A stretch of 64,000 bases of DNA. It comes from Anoplolepis gracilipes. Lineage: Eukaryota; Arthropoda; Insecta; Hymenoptera; Formicidae. Both the position numbers and the translations under genes were made by a program. Location: the NCBI RefSeq assembly GCF_047496725.1, contig NC_132983.1, positions 4,627,501-4,691,500 of the forward strand, in the 5' to 3' direction. This document shows, piece by piece, positions 52,694 through 64,000 of this stretch (the first letter of the stretch is position 1; the number at the start of each line of letters is the position of its first letter). Under the pieces are notes generated by a model. The model was not told the origin of the DNA, ran no database searches, and saw nothing but the letters and a program-made list of their open reading frames with translations.

Positions 52694-53840
52694 CTAAAAG
52701 ATTAGAATTACAAACATCCTTCTTGAGTGTTTCAAGCTTTATTTAAGCTTTCAAGTCTACTAACCTATAAAAGTTAACCTAGAGATAAAGAAGATAACCT
52801 ATAAAAGTTTATCGTGCAAAGGAACAATGATTCAATCTTTAAAAAAAATATATAATATTTTCTTTTTTTTTCGGAGAAATAACGTTATTGTAAGAAGAAC
52901 TTAATTTAATATTAAAACAACAATTTGTAAAACTTGAGATTAAGACAGCATGATTTATATGACGCTCTTTGCTATAAGCATGCTACAGACAATACACAAT
53001 GAGACACGATGATGTAATAGTTTTTATTTCAATGTATGACTTAAATCCGCATACTTCCTTCTCGTACTCAAAATAAAAGCTATTTTGAGAAACAGAAAAA
53101 ATAGATCTCGACGTAGAATGGCGTGTCCAAAAATAGACTCTTTCAACGGTAGGAAGATGGTGAATGATTGATGAATGAGTTTTCTGATTACGCTCTATCT
53201 TCTTCTCTCTTTTGGCCTGTTTACTCCATGCTGCCAGGTTTTACGATCTAGTCTAGAGTCCCCTACTACAAACTTTAGCAAGTACACTCTCCTATTCACA
53301 ATCAATCAGTCAATAAAATCGCGAGAGACTCCATAATTAATATTTACGATTAATCAATATTTAATACTTTATGTATCAGAAATCAGATGATATCTTTTGA
53401 TATTCTTATTTTGAGTACATGGATAATATATTAATTAATTTTTGTCTCACACGGTGCGAAACGAAACAATAATCAAATCAAAATAATATATATTACTTGA
53501 AAATTACTGTATATTATATATAAATCGTATAAGAACGAATAATTTGCATATTCAGTAAATTATAATAATAATAATAATAATGAAATATTACTAATATGTG
53601 TATTCTTTTGTGAATTTAGTAATATATTTTATTGTATATATAAATTCAGTAAATTATAATATAATATAATGAACTATTACTATTATGTATTCTTTTGTGA
53701 ATTTATTAATATATTCTGTTGTATATATAAAAACGATGATTTGAGCAAACTCTGACTTTTATAAAAAGTATTATTATAAAAAAAAAACAAAAGAAATACC
53801 TACAGGATACAGGAGAGAAACAGTGAATCTTAAATACAAA
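52694..53840. other. 5' flank of the TDRD12-like gene and 3' flank of the lectin gene
   Basis: No coding region is seen. The TDRD12-like promoter and any untranslated first exon must lie here or further right. A CG-richer patch at about 53110-53340 (minus strand) is the best place for the first exon and promoter. A 14-nt block (AACCTATAAAAGTT) occurs twice, near 52762 and 52795. A diverged direct duplication occupies 53551-53738. Confidence 0.5.
53551..53738 (+). repeat. direct duplication, period about 94
   Basis: The block starting TTCAGTAAATTATAATA at 53551 recurs at 53645. Both copies contain TATTCTTTTGTGAATTTA followed by TAATATAT and TTGTATATATAAA. The copies differ by a few substitutions and by the length of an internal TAA/TA run. 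Confidence 0.75.
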
Positions 53841-53850
53841 TGAAAATGCA

Positions 53851-53856
53851 TTTATT
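53851..53856 (-). promoter_or_regulatory. possible polyadenylation signal of the lectin gene
   Basis: AATAAA on the minus strand, about 330 nt after the lectin stop codon. Other A/T-rich hexamers nearby could also serve. Confidence 0.4.
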
Positions 53857-54185
53857 CTCGTACGAAATGAATACAAAAAAAATTACAAGAATTACATGTA
53901 TATAATACTAAATGCATTCGTCGCCTACTTCGATCTACCAATCGTTCCGCTTACGGTGAATTATTCCGAAAAAATACCGCTTACGCGGTATACTACTACA
54001 ATCGCGATTTTTATTAAAGAGAATATTGGTTAGTGTAATTATAAATAAAGGTACGACGGAAGAGAGAAAGAGAAAGAATACACGGTACGCCTAAAATATC
54101 GTCGCCTTTATCCTGGCCGGTTTGTTTTCGCAATTCTTCAATGTACGACGATAGCTTTCTTGCCAGGGTTCGTTGCGGTCGCCTT

Positions 54186-57100
54186 TCACAAACGGATACC
54201 TGGGTTCCGGGACGCGACGAAGTTGAGGAGCTCGTCGCTGTCTTCACACACGAAAGGCTTGATGTGGTGACACGCCACGTCGTGCCACTTGATGCCGTCG
54301 TTGTAAAAGTTGTTCAAGATAGACAGACAAGACTCGTCGTTACCCTGTAAATAAGCGAGGTAATTACAATAAATTTTAGACTGTCTTTGGACAAAGCACA
54401 AAGTTAAATTGAAGCGCGAGTAAGTTTTTATTCTTGAAAAGTTGAATATATATAATTTAATTAAAAGAAATAAAAACTAAGTTAACTCAAAAATACATTG
54501 TTCAATTTTCTATCTTTTTACCAGAGCGTAATATTTCTAACTTTCGAATCACGAAATAGAGATTCTTATTTAATTAAAAAAAATATATTTATTTTGCACG
54601 TCTTAATTGATTATTTATATAAATAAAATAAAGTTTATATAAAATATACCGATTTATTTAAAAAAAATAATATATTTTCTTCTTTTACACAGTATTGTTA
54701 AAATAGCAGAAAAGTTTATAAAATAACGTAAATATTAAAAAAAGATATATGGATTTCAATTTTTTTTTAATTCTCTATAAAATATGGAAAAATTAGGTAC
54801 ATACAGTTTCTACGTCTAATTTACAGCGAAGTTGAGAGAGCGAGACGCTGATAAAAATAATTAAAGGTCACATACACATATGAGAGCATAAATCCGAAGA
54901 TGCCAAAGCACTTTCACTCTCTCCATCTTACAAGAATATAAATCAGAGTTTCACGAGGTCAGCGTCAAACGTGCGCTGCGAAAGCTTGTTAGAGCCGATT
55001 GCTCTGTTTGCTCTTAATTATAATTCCTTTTTTTATATTTAAATTTGGAATTTATTTAAATAATCTACTTTCAAAATATATATGCTGAAATATACAAGTC
55101 CTCGTTTACGTGAATAAATTACTTGGAATTATATGTGTTACTGTCCAAAAAATTTATTAAAAACATAAAAACTTTGAAAATAAAAAAATATCGCACCTGT
55201 GCAGCTTCGCGGTTGTCTGGTTGCGGTTGACCGTATCCTCCGGTGTTGCTCCAGTCTCCAGAGTTACGCTGAGTCGTCGGTCCAATCTTGGCACCAGATC
55301 CAGACCAGAACCATCCGTTAATATTTTGGGGCTGAAGGTCTGGTCGGTCACAGCCGTTGAAGTTGCACTTGCGGCCCGACGTCCAAATATATCTCACGTT
55401 TCCTAATTAAACGACAGTATCGATGTAACACAAATTGAAGAGTTTATAATTTCATGTAATTAATGTGACTAAAGCGACAAAATATTTGGTAGGAAAAGTT
55501 TGAACAAAACGCGAGTTTTTTTATATAAACCCGTGGGAGAAAATAATTAAATTTCTCATTGTCTGAATCAGCAACACGATGTAAACTATAAATTATAACG
55601 TTGACGACTTTTTAATCTCTGTAACTTTTAATGTATTGATTATTTCCACCCGGTCATCCACATCAGAAACCTGCGACCGCAACAGAAACTTCTTTTCCTA
55701 GATATAAAATTATCCAAAATATAATGAAGGTATCCTCATAAATCTTAAATAAGGATGAAGGAAGCGGATAAATAATCATCATCATTTTCTTAATAATACG
55801 GTATATCTTAATCAAATAGCATCCTATTATACGAACAATAACTCAAACAACCTCGTATAAAATATCATATATTTGAATTGCAACTCGATTTATGATTAAA
55901 AGAAATTACTAACTGGTATAGCTCTATCGTATAATAATACGTGCTATACAATTTATCTTACAATGAAGGCCGTACTTTATCATTTAATTTTATAAGAAAT
56001 ATTTTTTAAGTAATTCTGTTGAATTTCTGCGAATCTGTGTACGCACCGGATCTGCCTTGGACTGGAGATGAACATCTCCATTCTGAGAATAAATTATTTA
56101 TATAAAAAAGATTTATATAAATTTGAAAAACCTAGCTTTTTGAAGTCTGTACTTTTAATTTAGCAATATTTCACAAAAAATTAATTAAAATAAATCGCAG
56201 CGCACTCTTCGGAAGCATCAATCCACCAGCAGTTCATCGACCTATCAGACCCCTCAAATTAAGTTTCGCCCGACATTTCCTTATTTTATCTTCCTCATTA
56301 TATTTTCAATCTGTGGTTTTCCGCAACACGCGGAATTGTATTCTCTGTCTAATAATTAAGTAACTCGACAATCTAAGTTTATTGCACGATACTTGTTCAT
56401 TATTAATTATGACTTAATTAATAATCTGTATTAATTTTCTAGAAATTATTAATATAACTTTCTTTTCTAGATAATTTTATTATTTATAATATAGATAAAG
56501 AAAGAAAATTTATTGTGTGTTGTACAATTAAAATTTTTTGTGGGAGTCTGTACTTATGTAAATAATTTGATTGATCACTATCCTGATTGATGAACATTGA
56601 CAATGAAGATACTCGGAGAAGAAATCAAAATTAATATGGATATATATATAAAGTATAATAATTATTATTGTTTAAAGGGGAACTTAATTAGAATTTGTTA
56701 CTTGAAAGTTCAAAAGAAAAGAAAGTGTGTAAGATGATATATTAAGTGAAAACATGCGTGTGAAACCTTGGCGAAAACTTCTATTATTATAAAGTTATTA
56801 CACGAGACTATAGACATATACATAAATTATCATACAAAAAAAATTAGCATAAAATTTTTTAAGCGATAAATGTAAAGAATATTATATTACAAAAGAATCA
56901 GCATGGATGGAATTTATCACGCAAAATACTGTATATCTCTTAAAAATGATACAAATTTTTCTTAAAAATATTCAATTACGTTATATTATTTATTAGACCG
57001 ACTTGTGTGAAATTTCTTTCTCGTCATTAAAGTCCGTAGTTTCTATATTTCAACATTAATCGCGCGAATCAAAATTAACCAATGTTTATAAAGACGATAA

Positions 57101-58760
57101 GCATTTCGTTATCATCGACGACTAATGAGAATCCAAGCTCGCAAGACAAATCTCGTTGAATTACAAGTATCTATATAAAATCCCTTTCACGTCGGCTCCT
57201 TTTTCTTCACACGGGGGCATCAACGGTCAAGTGAAAGTGACCCGCTTAGCCGAGTATATAGGGGTACATGCGCGAGCATCTGTATAGTCACCCGCGAGTC
57301 TAAATTGCGACTGAAATTCCTTGCCGAACAGGTTCAAACGGGGTCGTAGAGAAATGACGAAGAGAAATGACGAGCCAAGGCACGAAGCACCTTGGCGTTG
57401 CGCCACCGAATCTGCGGACGCGCCACCTAATCTGGCTCGCCTTCGCTACCCCTTCACGAAATCTAATCGCGCAGCAATATTGTGCAACCATTTTTGCCTG
57501 CAAATTGACCGAAGAAGATTCCGCTTTTACTTCTCACGCGTTCGAGAGCCTACTTTATTGTATTCGTGGGCTCGACGAAATTGCAGCGAAAATTTCCCCG
57601 CGGACAAAGAAGCGCGAAATGAACGTTAATGAGAGTCTATAACGTTCTTGCCTTTCGAATTTTTAATACGGATGCTGAAAAAGTTATAAATGTCGCAGCT
57701 AGCGGACTTTGAAAATTTCCAACAAATTATATGATAATTATATTTCACTATGCACACACATTTTGCAAACTGATTAACTCTACATAAATTATACATGGTA
57801 ATTTTCGTTTTGCAAACAAGAAGTTGAACCATTAAAAAAAAATTACGTAATCAATAGTGTACATACTTTCACACGGAAATTGCGAGAACGTTTCATTAAT
57901 GTGACATTGACATAGTTTGTATTACGAAATCATCGATCAGATCAGATTATGGTTGATTAATTACTTCCAGAGCTTTATAACTTATCGATCGATTATGAGA
58001 TTCATCATCTTTACAAATGTATATGTAAAAGAATTAATCAGACAATCACTTTTTTACACTAATAAAAATTTGTCCAGTGACCTTAATGGATTAAAATATG
58101 TGCATTAATAGCGATTTATTATTCATTTTCACGAAAGTCTAATTTGCGAAAGGTCATATACTTTCATTTAAGATTCGATAGTTGTTTGTGGTTCGACATT
58201 TTGATTAAGAAAGTTTCAAAAGTCATCAGAGAAAATCTGTCACTAAAGCTTGATGCGCAGATAATTGGCTACCGGTTACGTTGCGTCACTCGAATAATCG
58301 GTGATTAAATCTACATACCATTTATCAATTTCTTCGATTGTCGAAATCAACGATCAACCATTCACACGAATTAGCCTCTCTTGAATTATTCCCAAGAGAT
58401 TATATAAGATTATGAATTTTCATAAGACATGTATATACTTATATACACGTATAAACTGGCAAAAAGTAATAAAAATCTCGAGCTTGTCATTACCTCTCGC
58501 TATTCTCTGCTTGATGAATTCGTTTTCCTGAGGAGTCTCCAGGGATACGGCATCCATGCAATGACGACGGCAGATGTTGCGAGCATCGAGCCAGTCCACC
58601 TCGAGACTTCTGGTCGGCTGATGTTCCCAGCTGAAGAAGTACGAGTGAGAGACCCCTCTGCCATCTCTATACGACGAATGACGGACACCTAAAGAATAGG
58701 CACGTTAATGCAATAATATTGTTTATCGCATCTTGTCATCGATTAATGACAGCTTAGTTT

Positions 58761-58816
<56 letters not shown>

Positions 58817-59298
58817 TCATGTTACTCGTAAAAATTTCTTACATCTCATTGTCAGAGAAATATATACAGGCTTGTTATAAAAATACTGCATGCAAATATT
58901 TCAAAGAATTTAAAACTATTGCTAGATAATCTTGTATTATAAAATTGTACGTTTTACAAAAGTTAAATGGAACACATCCCATGTATTGCAATCGTTGGAT
59001 GGCTAACGTGAATTAATTTACACGAAGCTGCCGTGAGTTACGACACAACGAACGCATTCTAATGAATGAAGCGCACACTTCTCTTCTCGTCTCTCTCCCT
59101 TTCTCTCGCTTTTCTAACTCAGGCTTCCCGTTATTTTCAACCTAATTAGCCATGCAACTATTAACTAAGGAGGGAAAAGATTACGAAATGTCACTGGAGA
59201 TACTTACGATTCGCGCAGCTTCGCGGATCGGGCAAGGCTAAACGGCGCTGGGCATTCACGGCGACGATGCCGACGAGGAGCAAGCAGATGGCCCTCAT
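54186..59298 (-). CDS. secreted single-domain C-type lectin
   Basis: Four exons join in frame: 59298-59208, 58688-58494, 55402-55197 and 54344-54186, giving 216 residues. Residues 1-16 (MRAICLLLVGIVAVNA) form a clear signal peptide, with cleavage likely before QRR. The rest is one C-type lectin domain with cysteines at 28, 70, 74, 108, 113, 170, 189 and 197. It keeps a calcium/sugar site of the QPD type (156-158, in QPQPDN) and a WHD motif (184-186) where many lectins have WND. There is no membrane segment, so the product is secreted. From memory it belongs to the highly conserved insect group that includes Drosophila slf (schlaff, a cuticle-barrier lectin) and close paralogues. Which paralogue it is cannot be settled by eye. 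The second intron is about 3.1 kb. The same-strand TDRD12-like gene begins about 1.5 kb beyond its stop codon. Confidence 0.9.
55403..58493 (-). other. large intron 2 of the lectin gene with a CG-rich island
   Basis: AT-rich intron. A CG-rich island at about 57180-57640 stands out and carries overlapping open frames of 67-102 codons on both strands, without recognisable domains. It is best read as a regulatory island or alternative promoter rather than a nested gene. No other structure was recognised. Confidence 0.5.
58764..58813. repeat. long (AT)n microsatellite in lectin intron 1
   Basis: A pure AT run of about 25 units between lectin exons 1 and 2. Confidence 0.92.
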
Positions 59299-59333
59299 AC
59301 TCCCGGACCTTGCAAAGAGAAGGAGACCGGTCG

Positions 59334-59339
59334 TTTATA
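59334..59339 (-). promoter_or_regulatory. possible TATA box of the lectin gene
   Basis: TATAAA on the minus strand, 36-41 nt upstream of the lectin ATG. If used, the 5' untranslated region would be very short. The pyrimidine-rich stretch between it and the ATG ends in GCAAG (AG at 59309-59310), which could instead be a splice acceptor for an upstream untranslated exon. The two readings exclude each other. Confidence 0.35.
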
Positions 59340-60495
59340 AGTCAATTTCGCAATACATCTCATGAAATCTTTACACAATATATTGACAAACTTATGTATG
59401 TATAAATATATCCAAAATCATTTAGAGTTCTGAAAGTGAGTGCCAAAAAAAAAATTCCCAAATTATATTCAGTGAATATATATACATAAGTATTTGTTTT
59501 GTAAAATATTGCACTTGTTAAGCCTTGTGAAATATTTGCATTAATGCAAATATGTTGTCGCAATTTGACTAAATTATAACGCACTATATAGGATCTCTAA
59601 ATATAAGTATTTCAAACCTGAATTTTGTGATTTTTAGATAAGCGTTAAAGCACGATATTGCAATTTTGTGTAATATATGTCGCGAAAAAATCGCGATACA
59701 ACATACACACGTGTATGTATGTATATGTATAATTAACTCAACGCGAACGAGAACCATCGCGATTACTATTGCAATCGTTCTGGAAAATAAGAAAATTACG
59801 CACTTTTGACGTATCATGAAAATTACACGTTTTTACACTCTCTATTTCCTATTATAATTTAGTTCCATTTATTAGAAAATGTGATGAAAGTTGAATTGAT
59901 AATATTGAGAAAAATGCAAATGCTCGATAATTAACATAATAATGAACTGTTTATTTATATTTGATTTATTATATTCTATATTATTCTGTATTGATTAATG
60001 CGTGAAGTATTACCTAGGATTTAAATAATCTTGCTGTACATGCCCTTGGCTATTTCAAGTAATTTATTTATTTAATTTATTTATTTATTTAATTTTGTTT
60101 ATTTAAAAATATTATGAAAGTATAGCAGTATATATATGCAAACCTATTAGAAAGTTCCGACAATGGTAGTTTTACCGCGTATTCATGTCTTTATGCAAAT
60201 AGTTATTACGTAAATTCAGAGCACTCGACAGAGACAAACAATGTGTCATAGATTAGAATAAAATAGTATCATGGAATTTGTAAGAAAGTCGGTAATTCTT
60301 TCGGGAAATGGGAACGCTGAACATTTGCCAACGCTATTGAATATGTGTCCAGCAGTTCGAGGTTACGGGGTTACAAGGCTTTTATGATGCCCGTATGTGT
60401 GCTAAATTTGCGCAACGCAATCCTATAATCATTAAAATTTTTGACACAATTCCTGCAAATTTAATATAACGTTTTGTAGTTTTTTCTTAATCATA

Positions 60496-60530
<35 letters not shown>

Positions 60531-62800
60531 CTCATGATTTATTTTAAAAGATAAAACTTATAATTAGATGGCATTAAAATTAAAAATTTTAAATTAAAAT
60601 ACATTTTTCAAAATATTTTTAGAAAAAGATCTATTCTTGATGAAATTCATTAAGAACAGTTCTCGTTGTCATTTTATTCAAAATTAATACAATAATTAAT
60701 AAACTGTTATTAAAATAAAAGTTTTTCTTATACATCATTGTTAAAGTAATGTCCAATTTTTTTGCATAATACTATTTCACAAACAATATGAGGAGAAAAT
60801 TATTATATGATATATTTAGAATATCTTTTTTTCGCAAATTGCATTTAATTTGTATTATTACTAAAGTGTTTTCCAGCCGCTTTTTACGTTAATCAATTAT
60901 TAGAAAAAAAATTTTATATTATAACTATTAGAAATTCTGTTTTCTCTTGTAAAACAATCGCCTTATAATTGTCGTCTACGTCACGATTAATCAATGTTCT
61001 AGCTCGATTCGATTAAAGTAAACGGCGAATCGAATTATAACTTCCGGATTGATTTCGCACGACACGTAAACGTTGGCGCTTCGTGATGGTTTTACTAATG
61101 ACTGTCATTCGTCGTCAGGACAAATACGAAGCGAACCACTTTCTAGAAAATCAAATGACACGACAAACTCATTGCAAAACGCATCTATAAGGCAACCAAG
61201 TAAAAGCGATTCTATTATCTCTTAAATCATCGTTCCAATTAATTGCCACTATACCTTTAGCTCAGAAAGCAATACTTTGCACTATTGTAAAAGCCATCAA
61301 AGAAAGATAAATTGTTTTCTTACCATCTTTCAATATAATTGCAACCCGAATTCACACAAGCTGATAAATACTTTCAAGAAATTATTCAAAGAACAAAACT
61401 TTCACATCAACGTTCAAATTAAATAAAATTAGAAGACATGATTAATATTTAACCGCGGTATAAAACTAAATTATTGTAATGAACGATTCTTGTAAGAGAT
61501 AGTTGCAGGTGATATTTGTTTTATTCACAATGAAAACGGCTTAGCTACAAGGGAAAATAAATTTTCAAATAATCATGGATAGAAAGTAATTAAAAATTTA
61601 ACACATAACAATTTATATGAAGAGAATAGATTATTTATCGTTGAATTATTTATTACCTATTATCTAGTTTGACAAACTTGTAGATCTAAATACACGATAC
61701 ACGACGAGTAGAATTATGAATTTGCTAATATCTGATGTAGTCATTGCAGCATTCATATTCATCAGTCATCGTACATAAAAGACTCGCGACTATAATACAC
61801 TCCTCTTTTTTTAGAAACAATGATCTATGATGGTTCGACTCGAAGGTCTATATGTATATACATGTGTATGTGTGTGTGTAGTGTTTTTGCATGATAATAA
61901 TCATTAATATTTATACCACTGAGTTCTTTCTTGACTCTGACAACGAGCATGAGAATATCTGGTTTTAGCCGTGAAAAATTAAGAACGTAAGAATTTTGAC
62001 GTATTGAAACAATACAACCAAATCCCAGAGTTTATGATTTGGTGTAAGAAAAAAGTTGGCTCAACAAGAACATTGTGTCGCTATATCTGATTTATTCTTC
62101 CACAGTAGAACAGTTGTTTGACCATTATTTCACGCGTGCCCGCCAATTAGAATGGAAGTGTAAGTGTTAATACAATGTTAATAACGTACCATGAGATATG
62201 ATAGCGCGATGTGATACCTGTTAAATGTGTACCGCGTGAAATGGAGTGTTCAGATCGAAAGTTGATAGCTCGTTGCTAGAATAGAGGTTGATGGGTTATG
62301 AGAGCGGTAATATGTATTAGCGAGATAAAACATCGTGTGTTTAATCGTCGATTCTAATGAATGAGACCAGAGAAAGGGTATAAAATGAATAAATTCATGC
62401 GTCGAATAAATTTAAGATTGTTGACGTCTCTGTGTGTTTCACGTAACTGTGTGTTTTACAATAGAGATTTTGTTATATTATTTTAACTCCATTTCACTTT
62501 CAAAACGTTCACATTGGAACAGTTTTCTCTTTTATAGAGAATTAAATTAATATTGAAAAAAAAAAACTTATATCAATACTTGAGAAAATATATATTTAAT
62601 ATTTAATGTAGGATATCATAATTTAAAAAATATCTGCTACTTACATATTAATTTAGTCCTTTCTTTCTTTCGTTTTTAGCAGATTATAATCGTATTTATT
62701 TTTTTAGATATTTTTTTAAATACATGCTTTCAACTAGAGGAACAAAAAATATGAACACTCGTCAATGTATAATGCTTTTGCTATAAGATATGAAACGTAA
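59340..62800. other. gene-free stretch upstream of the lectin gene
   Basis: No gene is supported. It is AT-rich with an (AT)n run, CG-richer patches at about 60980-61200 and 62130-62300, and short frames lacking recognisable content. It probably holds the upstream regulatory region of the lectin gene. Confidence 0.5.
60500..60526. repeat. (AT)n microsatellite
   Basis: A pure TA/AT run of about 13 units. Confidence 0.88.
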
Positions 62801-62806
62801 TAGAAA

Positions 62807-63644
62807 AAAGGGTTAACGATGAGTTAATAATATATTATTAGATTCCTCTTTTCTAGATGTCAATTCAATTTTCTCAGTACGAGAAGTGCTATGCGGACAT
62901 ACATGTACATTAACATACTCAACAATCATCGAGTGAGCTCAACTAGTATTCCCATTTTTTTGTCGGTGTTACAAAACTTGTCGCCGACAAATTACATCAT
63001 TCTCGAACTCTTCACCTGGTGATCTTACATCAACGTTTCATTCTTGAGATTGTTTCGGTACTTCAACCGAGACGACATATTTAGAGAAGATCATAGATGA
63101 AAGATAAAAGAGGAAGAAAGAGAGAAAGAGAAAGAGGAGCATTCCACGTCTTGAGCTTATTCAAATATGATCGCAGTAAACGGATGTCACGGATTTGGTT
63201 ATTATCGAGTCTATAGTTGTGTAAAATCCCTTGCGAAAGAACATGCACAAGATCTTAGTAATATGTCTTCACCTACGTAATTTTCCTCTTTGAAACGCGT
63301 CTTCTTTCGTACGCAATGCGGTTATTTTTTTTATTCGTATAATAGAGCTTTAATGCACTTATAATATTCCGGTCAAACAGTATAATATATTCATTTACAA
63401 AGTAATTTATTTTACATCGCGCAATACTAGAATCACAATAATAGAATCAGTTGAAATTAAAATCAGATATAAAAATGAGAGATAATTGCTGGTAAACAAT
63501 TATTAGGCAATTATGTTTAAATATGTTGAGCATGTTAATATTATATATATTCTTTATAGCACTTCTCGTATTGAGAAAATTTAATTGATATCTAGAAAAA
63601 ATAGAGACTTAATAATATATCATTAAAACATCATTAATCCTTTC
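62807..63644. mobile_element. element with terminal inverted repeats of about 87 bp, probably a MITE
   Basis: Positions 62807-62892 and 63556-63644 are inverted copies with a minority of mismatches and small indels. Shared stretches include ACGAGAAGTGCTAT and ATTTTCTC, and the outer ends read GGGTTAACGATG versus GGATTAATGATG. The interior, about 660 bp, has no open frame that could encode a transposase. It contains a small secondary stem-loop near 62961-62988 (TTGTCGGTG paired with CGCCGACAA). This is the layout of a non-autonomous DNA transposon. The superfamily is not identified: TTAA occurs near both ends, but a piggyBac-type CCC terminus is absent and no clear target-site duplication was found. 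Confidence 0.65.
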
Positions 63645-63649
63645 ACCTG

Positions 63650-64000
63650 ATGTATTATATAATATAATAAAATAATACAATGCTTGGCAAGAAAATAATA
63701 AAAATTATATTAAATAGCAGCGAAGATGGTGAGATTAGTGCGTATTATTAAAAAACATTACCCTCCCGATAAAATAAATTATACTCAAATATTGATTTAA
63801 AACTAGTAGATATAGAGAAGAAGAATATTATTTATAATTCATTGTATGTTGTTTATAAATATAAACATATGAGAATGGAAGATGAATCGCGTAATTCGTA
63901 CGTTTAAATAATAATCCATGGGTGTGCGTGAAGTACGGTTGGAAAAGAAAAGATCAGTCAATAGGATTCAGAGTCGGAGTCCAGTGACCTCGTAACCACT
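63650..64000. other. right window edge, no gene seen
   Basis: AT-rich sequence becoming slightly CG-richer after 63880. No frame or RNA gene was recognised. Confidence 0.4.

Noticed and set aside
57300..57642. Overlapping frames of 67-102 codons in the lectin intron
   Set aside because: Open on both strands at once in a CG-rich island, with no domain. Explained by composition.
62379..62384. TATAAA on the plus strand after GGG
   Set aside because: A single hexamer in AT-rich DNA with no identified downstream exon is not enough to call a promoter.

Overview
This window looks like insect nuclear DNA, most likely from a hymenopteran and plausibly an ant. The base composition is strongly AT-rich, with many simple repeats and scattered islands where CG dinucleotides are frequent. 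Every recognisable gene is split into short exons with GT..AG introns, and the recognisable proteins are of animal type. The species call is inference from composition and remembered family resemblance. No search was possible.

Three genes can be reconstructed exon by exon, with all splice phases agreeing. (1) Plus strand, 44599-46884, five exons, 509 residues: a mitochondrial transcription termination factor (mTERF) family protein, whose last two exons are diverged copies of each other. (2) Minus strand, 47391-52693, nineteen coding exons, 1052 residues: a TDRD12-like (Drosophila Yb/BoYb/SoYb group) protein with an N-terminal Tudor domain, a degenerate DEAD-box helicase core, a CCCH zinc finger and a C-terminal Tudor domain. 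It is expected to act in the germline piRNA pathway. Genes 1 and 2 converge, with about 500 bp between their stop codons. (3) Minus strand, 54186-59298, four exons, 216 residues: a secreted single-domain C-type lectin of a strongly conserved insect type.

The left 44 kb holds no gene that can be established. It is AT-rich intergenic or long-intron DNA with possible isolated exons, each ending in a good splice donor: 252-431 plus, 16254-16594 plus and 40704-40880 minus. It also has a cysteine-rich reading frame near 43223-43480 and a compact stem-loop at 2301-2363 with the size and shape of a microRNA precursor. Other structures there are a degenerate four-copy tandem repeat (13970-14760), a perfect 74-bp-arm palindrome (25591-25743) and an imperfect 48-bp-arm palindrome (35111-35220).

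The right end (59.3-64 kb) lies upstream of the lectin gene. It is gene-poor and contains an element of about 840 bp bounded by inverted repeats of about 87 bp (62807-63644), probably a non-autonomous DNA transposon. The three genes have no evident functional link: mitochondrial expression, piRNA silencing and a secreted or cuticular lectin. Their adjacency looks like ordinary gene order. I found no clearly new biological system. The observations most worth checking are the palindrome, the microRNA-like hairpin, the inverted-repeat element, the mTERF exon duplication and the altered helicase motifs in the TDRD12-like protein.
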